Part shown: positions 1-10,637 of the stretch, piece by piece
How the letters are laid out: every line of letters starts with the position of its first letter
Numbering within the stretch: position 1 is the first letter of the stretch
DNA from: JAHRAW01 sp965243285
GTDB taxonomy: Bacteria > Pseudomonadota > Gammaproteobacteria > Arenicellales > Poriferihabitantaceae
Reading direction: 5' to 3'
NCBI GenBank assembly: GCA_965243285.1
Contig: OZ251537.1
Location: 1,674,001 to 1,738,000, forward strand
DNA length: 64,000 bases
Translations under genes and position numbers: made by a program
Notes under the pieces: model-generated
The model's database searches: none
The model's input: only the letters and a program-made list of their open reading frames with translations
What the model was told of the DNA's origin: nothing

Positions 1-527
1 AGAGATCTGGTGAGTTGAGAATAAATCTGATGCTCCACCGCCTTGTCCACGCTTTTTTGCGTGGTGTTAACGATCAAAAAATGACACATCTGCGAAATCA
101 TATCCAAATTAATCGCGATGTTTATGGATACCTGAAAATTAAGAACACGCTCGTCCTTTTCTGCAGCCATCCGCAGACCTTCCAATCTGTGCTGCCCATC
201 TACCACATTAAATGGACCTATCTCATCCGGCACGATAGTTATCGTGTTGTTGGATTCATCTTGGTCGATGTTCTTTTCGGTTGCCAACAATATGGATGTT
301 GGTAAAAAAGCATCTCGAGTCTCTTGGCCTCTTAGTATGTAATCAGCCAATTTTTTGGCGCGAGCTTTGTTAAGAACGCGCTGATAGCCGTCGTTTTTTG
401 AATCTTTAGGGTCCAATTTTTCGACGGAGTAAATTTGCGGGGCGACTAAATCTCCGACTTTCATGGAAGTTGAATACAACACTAAATCGCCTTGTACACA
501 TTTTGCAGCGGGTACGGTGATACTCAT
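1..527 (-). CDS. DGQHR-domain protein (DndB-like), 3' end outside window
   Basis: Partial gene running off the left edge; about 175 N-terminal residues are visible. The defining motif VVDGQHRLEGL lies near residues 106-116, in the setting typical of DGQHR/DndB-type proteins. DndB is the regulator of DNA phosphorothioation operons, but stand-alone relatives occur in defence and mobile regions, so the exact role cannot be set here. The ATG at 527 follows an AGGT Shine-Dalgarno-like element at good spacing. It starts 22 bases after the trpA stop on the same strand, so it may be co-transcribed with trpBA, or it may mark the edge of an inserted island whose body lies outside this window. Base composition looks less GC-rich than the trp genes. 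Confidence 0.8.
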   Translation of the reverse strand, partial: MSITVPAAKCVQGDLVLYSTSMKVGDLVAPQIYSVEKLDPKDSKNDGYQRVLNKARAKKLADYILRGQETRDAFLPTSILLATEKNIDQDESNNTITIVPDEIGPFNVVDGQHRLEGLRMAAEKDERVLNFQVSINIAINLDMISQMCHFLIVNTTQKSVDKAVEHQIYSQLTRS

Positions 528-549
528 GATTAATACCTCGAAGGTGTAG

Positions 550-1410
550 TTATGGTTGGTTGATTCCGGCCGCCAATTCACCGACAAACCGATGCACATC
601 ACTAACTATAGCATGGCGGTCGGATTGGTTTTCAAGCCCTTTGGCTATGCGATCGATTAATGCCGAGCCAACCACTACGGCATCAGCAAATTTCGCGGTT
701 TGTTGTACTTGTTCGACGGTTTTGAGGCCGAAGCCGACGGCGATGGGTAGGGAGGTGTGGTCGCGGAGGCGGGTGATGGCGCTTTGGACATCGGCGTCGG
801 CGGCCGAGGCGGTGCCGGTGATGCCGGCGATGGCGACATGGTAGACGAAGCCCGAGCTGTGTTTTAGCACGCGGGCCAGGCGGGCGGCGTCGGCGGTGGG
901 GGTGGTGAGGCGAATCCAGTTTAGGCCGGCGCATCGGCAGGGGTGGCAGAGTTCATCATCTTCCTCGGGCGGCAGGTCTACGATGATGAGGCCGTCTACG
1001 CCGGCGGCGATGGCGTGGTGGATGAAGCGCTGGTTGCCGTAGCGATAAATCGGGTTGTAGTAGCCCATCAGCACCAGCGGCGTGTGCGCGTCTTGGGCGC
1101 GAAAGCGGCGCGCCATGGCGAGAATTTTGGCGATGCTCATGCCGGCCGCCAGGGCGCGCGCGCTGGCCAGTTGAATCGCCGGGCCGTCGGCCATGGGGTC
1201 GGAGAAGGGCATGCCGAGCTCGATGATGTCGGCGCCGGCTTTGGGTAAGCCGTGCAGGATGGCGGCGGCGGTGTCGAGGTCGGGGTCGCCGGCGGTGATG
1301 AAGGTTATTAGCCCAGCGCGCTGCTCGCGTTTTAGTTTTTCGAAGCGGCGGGCGAGGCGCGATGGCGGAGATGATTCCATTCGCTTAGACATCGATGAAT
1401 CGGTGTTCAT
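550..1410 (-). CDS. trpA: Tryptophan synthase alpha chain
   Basis: Cleaves indole-3-glycerol phosphate to indole and glyceraldehyde-3-phosphate; works as an alpha2-beta2 complex with TrpB in the cytoplasm. About 286 residues, normal for TrpA (roughly 265-280). Visible motifs are the ELGMPFSDPMADGP segment with the catalytic Glu and Asp, GITGTAS, and the phosphate-binding GFGLKTVEQ. An upstream in-frame extension to 1545 is possible, but the start at 1410 is preferred. The sequence there is MNTDSSMSKRMES, it sits in a CTATGA junction exactly like the end of trpB, and the extension is only duplicated junction DNA. A second candidate is the ATG at 1392. No clear Shine-Dalgarno sequence is seen, so translation is probably coupled to the mini-ORF upstream. 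Confidence 0.95.
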   Translation of the reverse strand: MNTDSSMSKRMESSPPSRLARRFEKLKREQRAGLITFITAGDPDLDTAAAILHGLPKAGADIIELGMPFSDPMADGPAIQLASARALAAGMSIAKILAMARRFRAQDAHTPLVLMGYYNPIYRYGNQRFIHHAIAAGVDGLIIVDLPPEEDDELCHPCRCAGLNWIRLTTPTADAARLARVLKHSSGFVYHVAIAGITGTASAADADVQSAITRLRDHTSLPIAVGFGLKTVEQVQQTAKFADAVVVGSALIDRIAKGLENQSDRHAIVSDVHRFVGELAAGINQP

Positions 1411-1504
1411 AGTGCGATGCCGAGGGCGTCGGCGGTGGTTAATGCATCGAATCGCGAGGGCGGCGGGGGTAATTCCATGCGGCGAGGCATCGATAAGTCG
1501 GTGT

Positions 1505-1508
<4 letters not shown>
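1407..1508 (-). CDS. 33-codon mini-ORF from trpB/trpA junction duplication
   Basis: The trpB stop is embedded in CTATGA at 1505-1510, and the ATG at 1508 opens a 33-codon frame. It begins MNTDLSMPRRMELPPPPSR and ends TADALGIAL, stopping in another CTATGA at 1407, where trpA starts. Its first half copies the start of TrpA (MNTDSSMSKRMESSPPSR) and its second half copies the end of TrpB (TVADALGIKL). It is therefore the product of a tandem duplication of about 98 bp over the gene junction. It may be translated simply because both ATGA couplings are intact. A function for the peptide is not indicated. Confidence 0.6.
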
Positions 1509-2734
<1,226 letters not shown>

Positions 2735-3078
2735 TAATTCGACCATTAACATGTTATGGGTGGCGATGCAAAATGCGAGTATAGCCGGTGCAGGCGGGGG
2801 CCGGTGCAAGCGGTGGAATGAAACTTTTGTGCCCAGGCAAAAACGGCGCTTCACAATCACTACGAAAATCCGCCGCCGAAATCGCCCACCAAATCAGTTG
2901 ATGTAAATAAACCAAGCCAGATTGAGGATTTAGGTATATAAATCTCTTCTTGTGGTTAATGGTTGTGCTCTGGGGCGGGTTTTTTCGTTATCGATGTCGA
3001 TGTTTAGGTTGTTATCGATGGCGATAAACCCGTGTATCCATTTCAATGGTGTGAATCATGCGCGAGGCTTAGGTAAGC
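2735..3078. other. Divergent intergenic region trpB / metZ
   Basis: About 344 bases between divergently transcribed trpB and metZ, so both promoters should lie here. No confident -35/-10 pair or attenuator leader peptide for trp was found. At 2924-2945 there is a short stretch (gaggatttaggtatataaatctc) that looks like a degenerate piece of the intergenic repeat family seen at 20729 and 59515. The rest shows nothing recognisable. Confidence 0.5.
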
Positions 3079-4263
3079 ATGCAAAAATTTGTCGGGCGAC
3101 ACCCACAAACCGCGGCGATTCGCGGCGGACATAAACGCAGCGCCGAGCGCGAACATAGCGAGCCGATATTCGCCACCTCGAGTTTCGTTTTCGATGATGC
3201 GGCGCAGGCGGCGGCGCTGTTTGGCGGTGCCGAACAAGGCAATGTGTATTCGCGCTTCACCAACCCCACGGTGCGCGGTTTCGAGGCGCGGCTGGCGGCG
3301 CTGGAGGGCGGGCGCTTCGGCCTGGCCACGGCCTCAGGCATGGCGGCCATCAGCGGTTTGTTGTTAGGGTTGCTGCGCGCCGGCGACCATGTGGTGGCCT
3401 CGGCGCAGTTGTTCGGCTCCACCATGTCGGTATTCACCCAAGTGTTCGCGCGCTTCGGCGTGGACACCACCTTCGTAGACCTTACCGACTTAGCGCAATG
3501 GCGCGCGGCGCTGCGACCAAACACGCGCCTGTTGTTTCTCGAATCACCCTCTAACCCCTTGTGCGAGATCGCCGATGTGCGCGCCGTGGCCGACATCGCC
3601 CACGGCGCCGGCGCCTGGCTGGCGGTGGACAACGCCTTCTATACGCCGATCATGCAGCGCCCGTTGGAACACGGCGCCGACATCGTGGTGCATACCGCCA
3701 CCAAATATTTAGACGGGCAAGGGCGCTGCGTCGGCGGTGCGGTGGTCACCGACGATGAAGACATTCACGCCAAATTATTCGCCATGCTGCGTACCACCGG
3801 GCCGTGCATGAGTCCGTTCAACGCTTGGGTTTTCAGCAAGGGGTTGGAAACTTTGGCGCTGCGAATGAAGCAACATGACGAGAATGCCATGCAGCTGGCG
3901 CAGTGGCTTCAACGCCACGCGGCGGTTGCCAAAGTGCATTATCCGGGGCTTAGCAGCCACCCGCAGCACGCTTTGGCGAAGCGGCATGGCGGCTTCGGCG
4001 GCGTGGTCGCGTTCGAAGTCGGCGGCGGGCAGCGGCGGGCATGGGCGGTGCTCGATGGCACGCAAATGCTGTCGATAACCGCCAATTTAGGCGACGCCAA
4101 AACCACCATCACCCACCCGGCGACCACCACTCACGCCCGCGTAAGCGCTGATGAACGCGCCCGCGCCGGCATTCGCGATGATTTGATTCGCGTAGCCTTA
4201 GGCCTCGAGCATATCGACGACATCATCGCTGATGTGAAACTCGCTTTGGACGCGCTTGAATGA
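3079..4263 (+). CDS. metZ: O-succinylhomoserine sulfhydrylase
   Basis: PLP enzyme that makes homocysteine directly from O-succinylhomoserine and sulfide, bypassing cystathionine. 394 residues. The MetZ hallmark HTATKYLDGQGR holds the PLP lysine. Other Cys/Met-metabolism motifs are NVYSRFTNPTV near the start, the FLESPSNP segment, and the C-terminal GDAKTTITHPATTTH substrate loop. The ATG at 3079 follows a GAGG/AGG-like site. It heads a set of sulfur amino acid genes on the same strand (the aminotransferase at 5891 and cystathionine beta-synthase at 7202), interrupted by xth on the other strand. Confidence 0.92.
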   Translation: MQKFVGRHPQTAAIRGGHKRSAEREHSEPIFATSSFVFDDAAQAAALFGGAEQGNVYSRFTNPTVRGFEARLAALEGGRFGLATASGMAAISGLLLGLLRAGDHVVASAQLFGSTMSVFTQVFARFGVDTTFVDLTDLAQWRAALRPNTRLLFLESPSNPLCEIADVRAVADIAHGAGAWLAVDNAFYTPIMQRPLEHGADIVVHTATKYLDGQGRCVGGAVVTDDEDIHAKLFAMLRTTGPCMSPFNAWVFSKGLETLALRMKQHDENAMQLAQWLQRHAAVAKVHYPGLSSHPQHALAKRHGGFGGVVAFEVGGGQRRAWAVLDGTQMLSITANLGDAKTTITHPATTTHARVSADERARAGIRDDLIRVALGLEHIDDIIADVKLALDALE

Positions 4264-4439
4264 TGGGGCGGTGGACAACATCGCCGATGATATTGATCGC
4301 GCTTTACTGTTCGCGTTTACTTATCGTGCTTAAAACTTAACAGCACCCGTTGACTCCAGCAACCCCATGCGGTTTTATTAACAACCTCGCCGCTGCCATG
4401 TCATCCATGCGGCTTTATTAAATTAGGTATATGTGAATT

Positions 4440-4913
4440 ATGCGTATGAGCATGTTATTTCACAGCATGGGTTTATCCCAACGCGCATGTTTATTAAAAA
4501 CAACATGTTTATTCAAAAACATCGGCTTGGCGGTGTCATGCGCATGGCTGGTGCTAATCGCCCCGGCTGCTTATGGCATAAGTTATCCTCCCGGTTTTCT
4601 TGATGCGCTTGAAGTAAAGCATGAAGCCGCGCGTAATGGTGATGCATGCGTCCAATATGATCTCGGCGAATTTTATACCGACCGCTTTGAAGACCATGTG
4701 GCGGGGGGGATAAAATCCGACCATAAAGCGGCCGCGGAATATTATCTATCAGCCGCACAGCTGGGACATAGGGATGCGCAATACCGACTCGCCGGGGTGT
4801 ATAAAATCGGCAAAGGGGTGCCAAAAAATGACGCCGAATCAGAAAAATGGCTGATAAAAGCCGCCGCCGGCAATCATGTGGAACAACGCGTTGCGTGCGA
4901 TTTGGCGGACTAA
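4440..4913 (+). CDS. Small secreted Sel1-repeat protein
   Basis: 157 residues. The N-terminus carries a hydrophobic stretch (GLAVSCAWLVLIAPAAYG, around residues 29-47) that looks like a signal peptide with an Ala-x-Gly-type end, although the basic n-region is long. One good Sel1-like repeat follows (AAEYYLSAAQLGHRDAQYRLA, with GKGVPKNDAESEKWLIKAA), and another partial repeat precedes it. Sel1 repeats form alpha-alpha solenoids that bind proteins; the partner is unknown. Upstream there are two copies of catgcgg-tttattaa about 42 bases apart. It is not closely related to the larger Sel1 genes at 28064 and 29977. Confidence 0.7.
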   Translation: MRMSMLFHSMGLSQRACLLKTTCLFKNIGLAVSCAWLVLIAPAAYGISYPPGFLDALEVKHEAARNGDACVQYDLGEFYTDRFEDHVAGGIKSDHKAAAEYYLSAAQLGHRDAQYRLAGVYKIGKGVPKNDAESEKWLIKAAAGNHVEQRVACDLAD

Positions 4914-4963
4914 TGCCGCCTGCCGGTCGGCGGAAAAATTATCGCCATGGTTTAGTGCCTGGG

Positions 4964-5761
4964 CTAGTCGATTTCCAGCATTAGCGGGCAGTGGTCGGAG
5001 CCCATTTGTTGGTTTAAGTAGCGGCTTTCGCCGAGCCGCCCAAGGTGTTGCTGGCTTAAGAAAAAATAGTCGATGCGCCAGCCGACATTGCGTTCGCGGG
5101 CGCGGGTTACCATGTTCCACCACGAGTATACTTCCGCCACGGCAGGGTTTTGCGCACGCCATACATCGGCCCAGCCAGCCGCCAGCACGCGGTCCATCCA
5201 GGCGCGTTCCTTAGGGTGAAAGCCGATTTTGCCGTGGTTTTCTTTGGGGCGGGCGATGTCGATTTCAGTGTGGGCGACATTCATATCGCCGCCGGTCAGC
5301 ACCACGCCGCCAGCGGCGCGCAAGGCGTTGATGTGGTCGAGCACGCGCTCATAGAACACCAATTTTTCCTGCCATGCCTGCTCGCTTTTGCCGCCGTTAG
5401 GAAAGTAGATGGACAGCGCATGCCACTGCTCGCCTTGCGCCACGAAGGACAGCCGCGACGACCGCCCCTCGTCCGCATTCGGCGCCTCGGGAATGGCGGT
5501 GTGAAATTCCACCTCGCGCCAAGTTGCCAGCGCCGGTTTTGCGGCCCAGATGGCGGTGCCGGCATAGCCCTTTTTTTCGGCGCTATGATAATACTGCTGA
5601 TAATCGGTATGCGCAGTGAGAAAGGCGCTGAACTGCTCCACATTACCTTTAATTTCTTGCAGCATTAAAATATCCGGGCCATGCTCACGCAATAAATTTT
5701 GCAGCTCGCCCTTGCGTTCGACGGCGCGCGCGCCGTTGACATTCCAAGTGATGATTTTCAT
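4964..5761 (-). CDS. xth: Exodeoxyribonuclease III / AP endonuclease
   Basis: 265 residues, full length for the ExoIII family. It cuts abasic sites and trims 3' ends in base-excision repair. Metal and catalytic motifs are all present: WNVNGARA at the start, LQEIKG (metal Glu), GGDMNVAHTEIDIARP (Asp and Asn), the WRIDYFF segment, and the terminal GSDHCPL with the catalytic Asp-His. It is encoded opposite to its neighbours, and the ATG at 5761 begins MKIITWNVNG as expected. Confidence 0.95.
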   Translation of the reverse strand: MKIITWNVNGARAVERKGELQNLLREHGPDILMLQEIKGNVEQFSAFLTAHTDYQQYYHSAEKKGYAGTAIWAAKPALATWREVEFHTAIPEAPNADEGRSSRLSFVAQGEQWHALSIYFPNGGKSEQAWQEKLVFYERVLDHINALRAAGGVVLTGGDMNVAHTEIDIARPKENHGKIGFHPKERAWMDRVLAAGWADVWRAQNPAVAEVYSWWNMVTRARERNVGWRIDYFFLSQQHLGRLGESRYLNQQMGSDHCPLMLEID

Positions 5762-5890
5762 AGGGTCATTATACTGCTGACGATGTGCAATCTATCTAGT
5801 GGCGAAAACCCGCCGGCGATAATAGGCGCCGGCAATCGCATGGATTAACGCGCCGCCGCAACCTTAAATCCGCCACTTTAATCCGCCGCC

Positions 5891-7057
5891 ATGATAACCC
5901 CCCTGATTAGCAAACTGCCCGATGTCGGCACCACCATCTTCACGCGCATGTCGGCCTTGGCGCAAGCCCATAACGCCATCAATTTATCCCAAGGATTCCC
6001 CGATTTTGAGCCGGCGGCGGCGCTGCTCGCGCGCGTAACCCATCACTTGAAATCGGGCAAAAACCAATACCCGCCCATGGGCGGCGTGCCAGCCTTGCGC
6101 TGTGCCATCGCCGCAAAAATCAAAAACACCAGCGGCGTCGAGTGCGATCCAGAGACCGAAATCACCATCACCAGCGGCGCCAGCGAGGCGTTATTTTGCG
6201 CGATTCAGACGGTGGTCAACCCCGGCGATGAGGTCATCATTTTCGACCCGGCGTATGATTCCTACGCCCCGGCAGTCGCCTTGGCCGGCGGCGTCATCAT
6301 CCGCCAAGCGATGTCGCCGCAGTATCGCATCGACTGGGTCGCGCTGAGGGCGGCGCTGAACGCCAACACCTGTTTGGTTATCATTAATTCGCCGCACAAC
6401 CCCACCGGCGCGGTGCTCGATAAAGATGACTTAGACCATTTGGCGGCCGCCATCGACGATTATGATTGTTATGTGTTGAGCGATGAAGTGTATGAGCATA
6501 TTATTTTTGACGGCGCCGAACATGCCAGCGTATTAGCGCACGCGACATTAGCGCCGCGCAGTTTTGCGGTGTTTTCGTTCGGCAAAACCTATCACGCCAC
6601 CGGCTGGAAGGTGGGCTACTGCGTGGCGCGGCCAAAACTCACCGCCGAGTTTCGCAAAATTCATCAGTTCAACACCTTCACCACAGTGGCGCCGATGCAG
6701 TGGGCGCTGGCGGATTTCATCGCCGATAAACCTGATGAATATTTGCGGCTGTCGGCCTTTTATCAGCAAAAGCGCGACCTATTCGCGGCCTTGATGGCCG
6801 GCTCGCGTTTTCGCTTACTGCCATGTCATGGCACTTATTTTCAACTCGCCGATTTTCATGCTTTGTCTGACTTAGGCGAGATGGATGATATGGACGACAT
6901 GGAATTCGCGCACTGGCTCACCATCGAAAAAGGCGTGGCGGCGATTCCGCTGTCACCGTTTTATCAGGCGCCGCCGGCGGCGCGCATCATTCGTTTCTGT
7001 TTCGCCAAACAAGATAGTACCTTAGAGCAAGCAGCGAAAATTTTGCGCGAAATTTAA
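5891..7057 (+). CDS. Class I aminotransferase, methionine aminotransferase (YbdL) type
   Basis: 388 residues, fold-type I PLP aminotransferase. The PLP lysine is in SFGKTYHATGWKVGY, and other anchors are NSPHNPTGAV, FDPAYDSYAP and the C-terminal RFCFAK arginine segment. The N-terminal LSQGFPDF and YPPMGG signatures match the methionine/KAT-III-like subgroup exemplified by E. coli YbdL. Placed between metZ and cystathionine beta-synthase, it may act on methionine, in salvage or degradation (inference). An acidic GEMDDMDDMEF tract near residue 335 looks like a small in-frame repeat. Confidence 0.85.
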   Translation: MITPLISKLPDVGTTIFTRMSALAQAHNAINLSQGFPDFEPAAALLARVTHHLKSGKNQYPPMGGVPALRCAIAAKIKNTSGVECDPETEITITSGASEALFCAIQTVVNPGDEVIIFDPAYDSYAPAVALAGGVIIRQAMSPQYRIDWVALRAALNANTCLVIINSPHNPTGAVLDKDDLDHLAAAIDDYDCYVLSDEVYEHIIFDGAEHASVLAHATLAPRSFAVFSFGKTYHATGWKVGYCVARPKLTAEFRKIHQFNTFTTVAPMQWALADFIADKPDEYLRLSAFYQQKRDLFAALMAGSRFRLLPCHGTYFQLADFHALSDLGEMDDMDDMEFAHWLTIEKGVAAIPLSPFYQAPPAARIIRFCFAKQDSTLEQAAKILREI

Positions 7058-7078
7058 CGCGCAGTATATAATGTTAAC

Positions 7079-7144
7079 GATGATGTCATCGATGATGTCA
7101 TCGATGATGTTAACGGTAATGGTATCGATGAAGTTATCGATAAC
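7079..7144. repeat. 12-bp tandem repeat, about five units
   Basis: GATGATGTCATC occurs twice exactly (7079-7090 and 7091-7102), followed by three degenerate 12-base units and a half unit. It lies in the 144-base gap between the aminotransferase and cystathionine beta-synthase genes. Each unit is nearly palindromic (GATGatgtCATC). Confidence 0.85.
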
Positions 7145-7201
7145 AATCATTCGCGGCGACCTTATAATGGCGCGTCGCACTTTTATCACCCGAGCATTAT
7201 T

Positions 7202-8587
7202 ATGATTCACGATTCGATTTTAGGCGCCATCGGCAACACCCCCATCGTGCGACTCAACCGCGTAGCCGACGGCGTGGCGGCGCATGTTTTCGCTAAATTG
7301 GAGTTCACCAATCCCGGCGGCTCGATAAAAGACCGCATCGGTTTTTGGATGATAGACGACGCCGAAAAAAGCGGCGCGTTGAAGCCCGGCGGCACCATCA
7401 TCGAAGGCACCAGCGGCAACACCGGCGTAGGGCTTGCCATGGTGGCGGCCATCCGCGGCTATAAATGCGTGTTCATCCTGCCGGACAAAATGTCCCAGGA
7501 AAAAATCAAAAACTTGCGCGCTTTCGGCGCCAAAGTGGTGGTCACCCCCACCGCCGTGGAGCCCGATGACCCGCGCAGTTACTACTCGGTGTCGCGGCGG
7601 CTGGCGCAAGAGATTCCCAATTCATTGTATATCGATCAATACAACAACCTTTCGAATCGCGACTATCACTATCAAAACACCGGCCCGGAAATTCTTATCC
7701 AAATGCCGCACCTAGATGTCTTTATCGCCGGCATCGGCACCGGCGGCACCATCAGCGGCATCGGCCGATACCTCAAGGAAAATAAACCCGGGGTGGAAAT
7801 CGTCGCCGTAGACCCGATAGGTTCGATAGTGCATGAGATGTTCAAGACCGGCGAAAACAAAACGCCGGCGGAAGGCTATCTCATCGAAGGCATCGGCGAA
7901 GATTTCATTCCCGCCAATTACGATTTCGCGCAGATAGACGACATGGTGCAAGTCGGCGACAAAGAATCCTTCCTAAAAACCCGCGAGCTGCTGACCAGCG
8001 AGGGCATTTACGCCGGCGTCTCGTCCGGCGCCGCCGTGGTCGGGGCGCTGAAATGGATTCGTCGGCAAGGGCGGCGGCTAGATGGCAAAAATATCCTCAT
8101 TATCTTCCCCGACAGCGGCAATCGCTATAGTTCCAAAGTCTATGATGATGATTGGATGCGCGATGTCGGTTTTCTGGAATCCAAAACCGGCAATGTGGGT
8201 GAGTTATTGCGCGCCCTCGATAAAAAACCCGATGATCTCATTCGCGCCCATCAAGACGACAAAGTTTCCGCCATCATCGCCCAGCTGAGCGCCGCCGGCG
8301 TTAGCCAACTGCCGGTGTTAGATGAAAATGGCTGGATAAAAGGCATCGTGCGTGAAAGCGTCATCTTAAAAGCGCTGTTCAATCAGCACATTAAAGTAGA
8401 CGACGCCATCGGCGATGTGCTCGACACCTCGGTGGAATATGTGACCGTCGGTGATTCCATCGAGCGCATTTCCAAACTGGTGACCGAAGGCAAGGTGCCG
8501 TTGGTGACCGACCCCGACGACGGCGACCGCCTGCTCGGCATCATCACCGACATCGACTTATTAAACTTCTTAGGTTCGCGCCAATGA
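7202..8587 (+). CDS. Cystathionine beta-synthase with CBS-domain pair
   Basis: 461 residues. The N-terminal 320 residues form a fold-type II PLP domain: NPGGSIKDRIG holds the PLP lysine, EGTSGNTGVGLA the substrate loop, and GIGTGGTISG the phosphate loop. The C-terminal 130 residues contain two CBS motifs ending GIITDIDLLNFLG, probably a ligand-binding regulatory pair. It condenses serine or O-acetylserine with homocysteine to cystathionine, or acts as a cysteine-synthase-like enzyme. With MetZ making homocysteine, this could feed cysteine synthesis (inference). Confidence 0.9.
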   Translation: MIHDSILGAIGNTPIVRLNRVADGVAAHVFAKLEFTNPGGSIKDRIGFWMIDDAEKSGALKPGGTIIEGTSGNTGVGLAMVAAIRGYKCVFILPDKMSQEKIKNLRAFGAKVVVTPTAVEPDDPRSYYSVSRRLAQEIPNSLYIDQYNNLSNRDYHYQNTGPEILIQMPHLDVFIAGIGTGGTISGIGRYLKENKPGVEIVAVDPIGSIVHEMFKTGENKTPAEGYLIEGIGEDFIPANYDFAQIDDMVQVGDKESFLKTRELLTSEGIYAGVSSGAAVVGALKWIRRQGRRLDGKNILIIFPDSGNRYSSKVYDDDWMRDVGFLESKTGNVGELLRALDKKPDDLIRAHQDDKVSAIIAQLSAAGVSQLPVLDENGWIKGIVRESVILKALFNQHIKVDDAIGDVLDTSVEYVTVGDSIERISKLVTEGKVPLVTDPDDGDRLLGIITDIDLLNFLGSRQ

Positions 8588-8734
8588 TTTAAATTTTGAT
8601 GCCCTAAAAATAATACGAAAGTCACCAATAAAAAAAGTTTAAGTTTCGCTCATCATGCAAGTCATTAATTTTATGGTCGCTATTTTTGGCGCGCCGCCCA
8701 TGCGCGTTCATAAATTTCTCGACGGCGCTAATTA

Positions 8735-10564
8735 ATGTCGGCCCGCTTCGGCGTTTTCACCGATAAAAAAGGACGCTGGCAGCCGGCCATGCGTTTGTTG
8801 CCCTACCTGTGGCGCTATCGTTATCGAGTGCTGGTCGGCTTGGTGTTTTTGGTGCTGGCGCGAACCGCCAACATTTCGGTGCCGATTGTTTTGAAGGGCA
8901 TCGTAGATTCCATGCAAAGCGCGTCCGGTATCGGCCTAGGGCTTGCGCTGGCGCTGCCGGCGGCGTTATTGGCGGCTTATGGGCTGCTGCGATTCAGCGC
9001 CATCTTGTTCAATGAAATGCGCAATGTGGTTTTCTCCAGCGCCAATTTGCGCATCATCCGCCAGGTGTCCATGCAGGTGTTTTCCCATCTGCATAACCTA
9101 TCGCTCGGCTTTCATTTAGAGCGAAAAACCGGCGCGCTATCGCGGCATGTGGAGCGCGGCACCAGCGCCATCACCAATTTTCTGCGCATGTTCGTGTTCA
9201 ACATCATCCCGGTGTTGTTCGAGTTGATGGCCGTGTTGTTAATTATGTGGTCGCAATTCTCGCTAGAGTTTGCCGCGATAACATTGGCGATGATAGTGGT
9301 GTATGGCGTTTTCACGGTGGCGGTGACCAGTTGGCGCACCCAATTTCGCGTGCAGATGAATAAGGCTGATTCATTCGCCAATACCCATGCGCTGGATTCC
9401 CTGTTGAACTATGAAACCGTCAAAGTGTTCGGCGGCGAAAACGCGGAAAAACAGCGCTATGGAAAAGCGTTAAAAGGTTTGGTGCGCGCCTCGAAAAAAA
9501 GCAACACCACGCTGGCGTGGCTCAACATCGGGCAAGGGCTTATCGTCGCCTTCGGCTTAACATGTTTGATGTGGATGGCGGCGCGCGGGGTGTTGGACGG
9601 CAGCATGACGCTCGGCGATTTCGTCATGGTCAACGCGTTTTTGATTCAATTATATATCCCGTTGAATTTCATGGGCTCGATTTATCGCGACATCAACCAC
9701 GCGCTCATCGATATGGAGCGCCTGTTCAATCTGCTGGATGAAAAACCCGCGGTGGTGGAGAAACCCGGCGCCAAAAAATTGCGAATCGAGCGCGGAGAAA
9801 TTAATTTTGACCATGTCACTTTCGGCTACCGCGACGACCACGCCACCTTGCGCGACATTCACTTTCGCGTGCCCGGCGGCGGCGCGCTGGCGGTGGTCGG
9901 CCCGTCCGGCTCCGGCAAATCCACCTTGGCGCGCTTGCTGTTGCGATTTTACGACCCCGACCATGGCGGCATTTATATCGATGGCCAAGACATCAGCGCG
10001 CTCACTTTATCGAGCCTGCGCGCCGCCATGGGCGTGGTGCCGCAAGACACCGTGCTATTCAACGCGACCATCGGCTACAACATCGCCTATGGTCGCGCCG
10101 ATGCCTCGCAAGCGGACATCAGCGCGGCGGCAAAAATCGCCCGCCTGGATGAATTCATCGCCCAGCGCCCCGAGGGCTACGATATTCTGGTCGGCGAGCG
10201 CGGCTTGAAACTCTCCGGCGGCGAAAAGCAACGCGTCGCCATCGCCCGCACCGTACTAAAAGGCGCCGCTATATTAATCTTTGACGAAGCCACCTCCAGC
10301 CTCGACAGCCGCTCGGAAAAAGCCATCCAAGCAGCCATGGACAGCGTCTCGCGCAACACCACCACGCTGGTCATCGCACACCGCTTATCCACCATCATCG
10401 GCGCCGACCACATTATCGTGTTAGACCAAGGTCGCATCGTCGAGCAAGGCGGCCACCAGCAATTGCTGTCGCGCCGCGGCCTATACGCGCAAATGTGGCG
10501 GCTGCAAGAACAAATGGGGCAACCGGCGCCACCTGGCCAATCGGCCCAACCTTTCAGGGATTAA
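8735..10564 (+). CDS. ABC exporter, Atm1/HMT type (permease-ATPase fusion)
   Basis: 609 residues: an N-terminal membrane domain with about six helices (residues 25-310) fused to a nucleotide-binding domain. The Walker A motif is GPSGSGKSTLARLL, the signature LSGGEKQRVAIAR, Walker B AILIFDEATSSLD, and the H-loop VIAHRLST. The EMRNVVFSS and ETVKVFGGE segments are typical of the Atm1/HMT1 mitochondrial-type exporter group, which exports glutathione-linked sulfur or metal compounds. Substrate assignment is by family only. A strong terminator follows at 10638. Confidence 0.9.
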   Translation: MSARFGVFTDKKGRWQPAMRLLPYLWRYRYRVLVGLVFLVLARTANISVPIVLKGIVDSMQSASGIGLGLALALPAALLAAYGLLRFSAILFNEMRNVVFSSANLRIIRQVSMQVFSHLHNLSLGFHLERKTGALSRHVERGTSAITNFLRMFVFNIIPVLFELMAVLLIMWSQFSLEFAAITLAMIVVYGVFTVAVTSWRTQFRVQMNKADSFANTHALDSLLNYETVKVFGGENAEKQRYGKALKGLVRASKKSNTTLAWLNIGQGLIVAFGLTCLMWMAARGVLDGSMTLGDFVMVNAFLIQLYIPLNFMGSIYRDINHALIDMERLFNLLDEKPAVVEKPGAKKLRIERGEINFDHVTFGYRDDHATLRDIHFRVPGGGALAVVGPSGSGKSTLARLLLRFYDPDHGGIYIDGQDISALTLSSLRAAMGVVPQDTVLFNATIGYNIAYGRADASQADISAAAKIARLDEFIAQRPEGYDILVGERGLKLSGGEKQRVAIARTVLKGAAILIFDEATSSLDSRSEKAIQAAMDSVSRNTTTLVIAHRLSTIIGADHIIVLDQGRIVEQGGHQQLLSRRGLYAQMWRLQEQMGQPAPPGQSAQPFRD

Positions 10565-10637
10565 CGCCACCCTAAATTTCTTGCAAATAGGGGGTGACAT
10601 TCCCCAATCCCCCTCATATACTCGCTTTTGTAAATCC

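Noticed and set aside
15..305. Plus-strand 96-codon frame at the left edge
   Set aside because: The opposite strand encodes a continuous DGQHR-domain protein with a recognisable motif and ribosome site.
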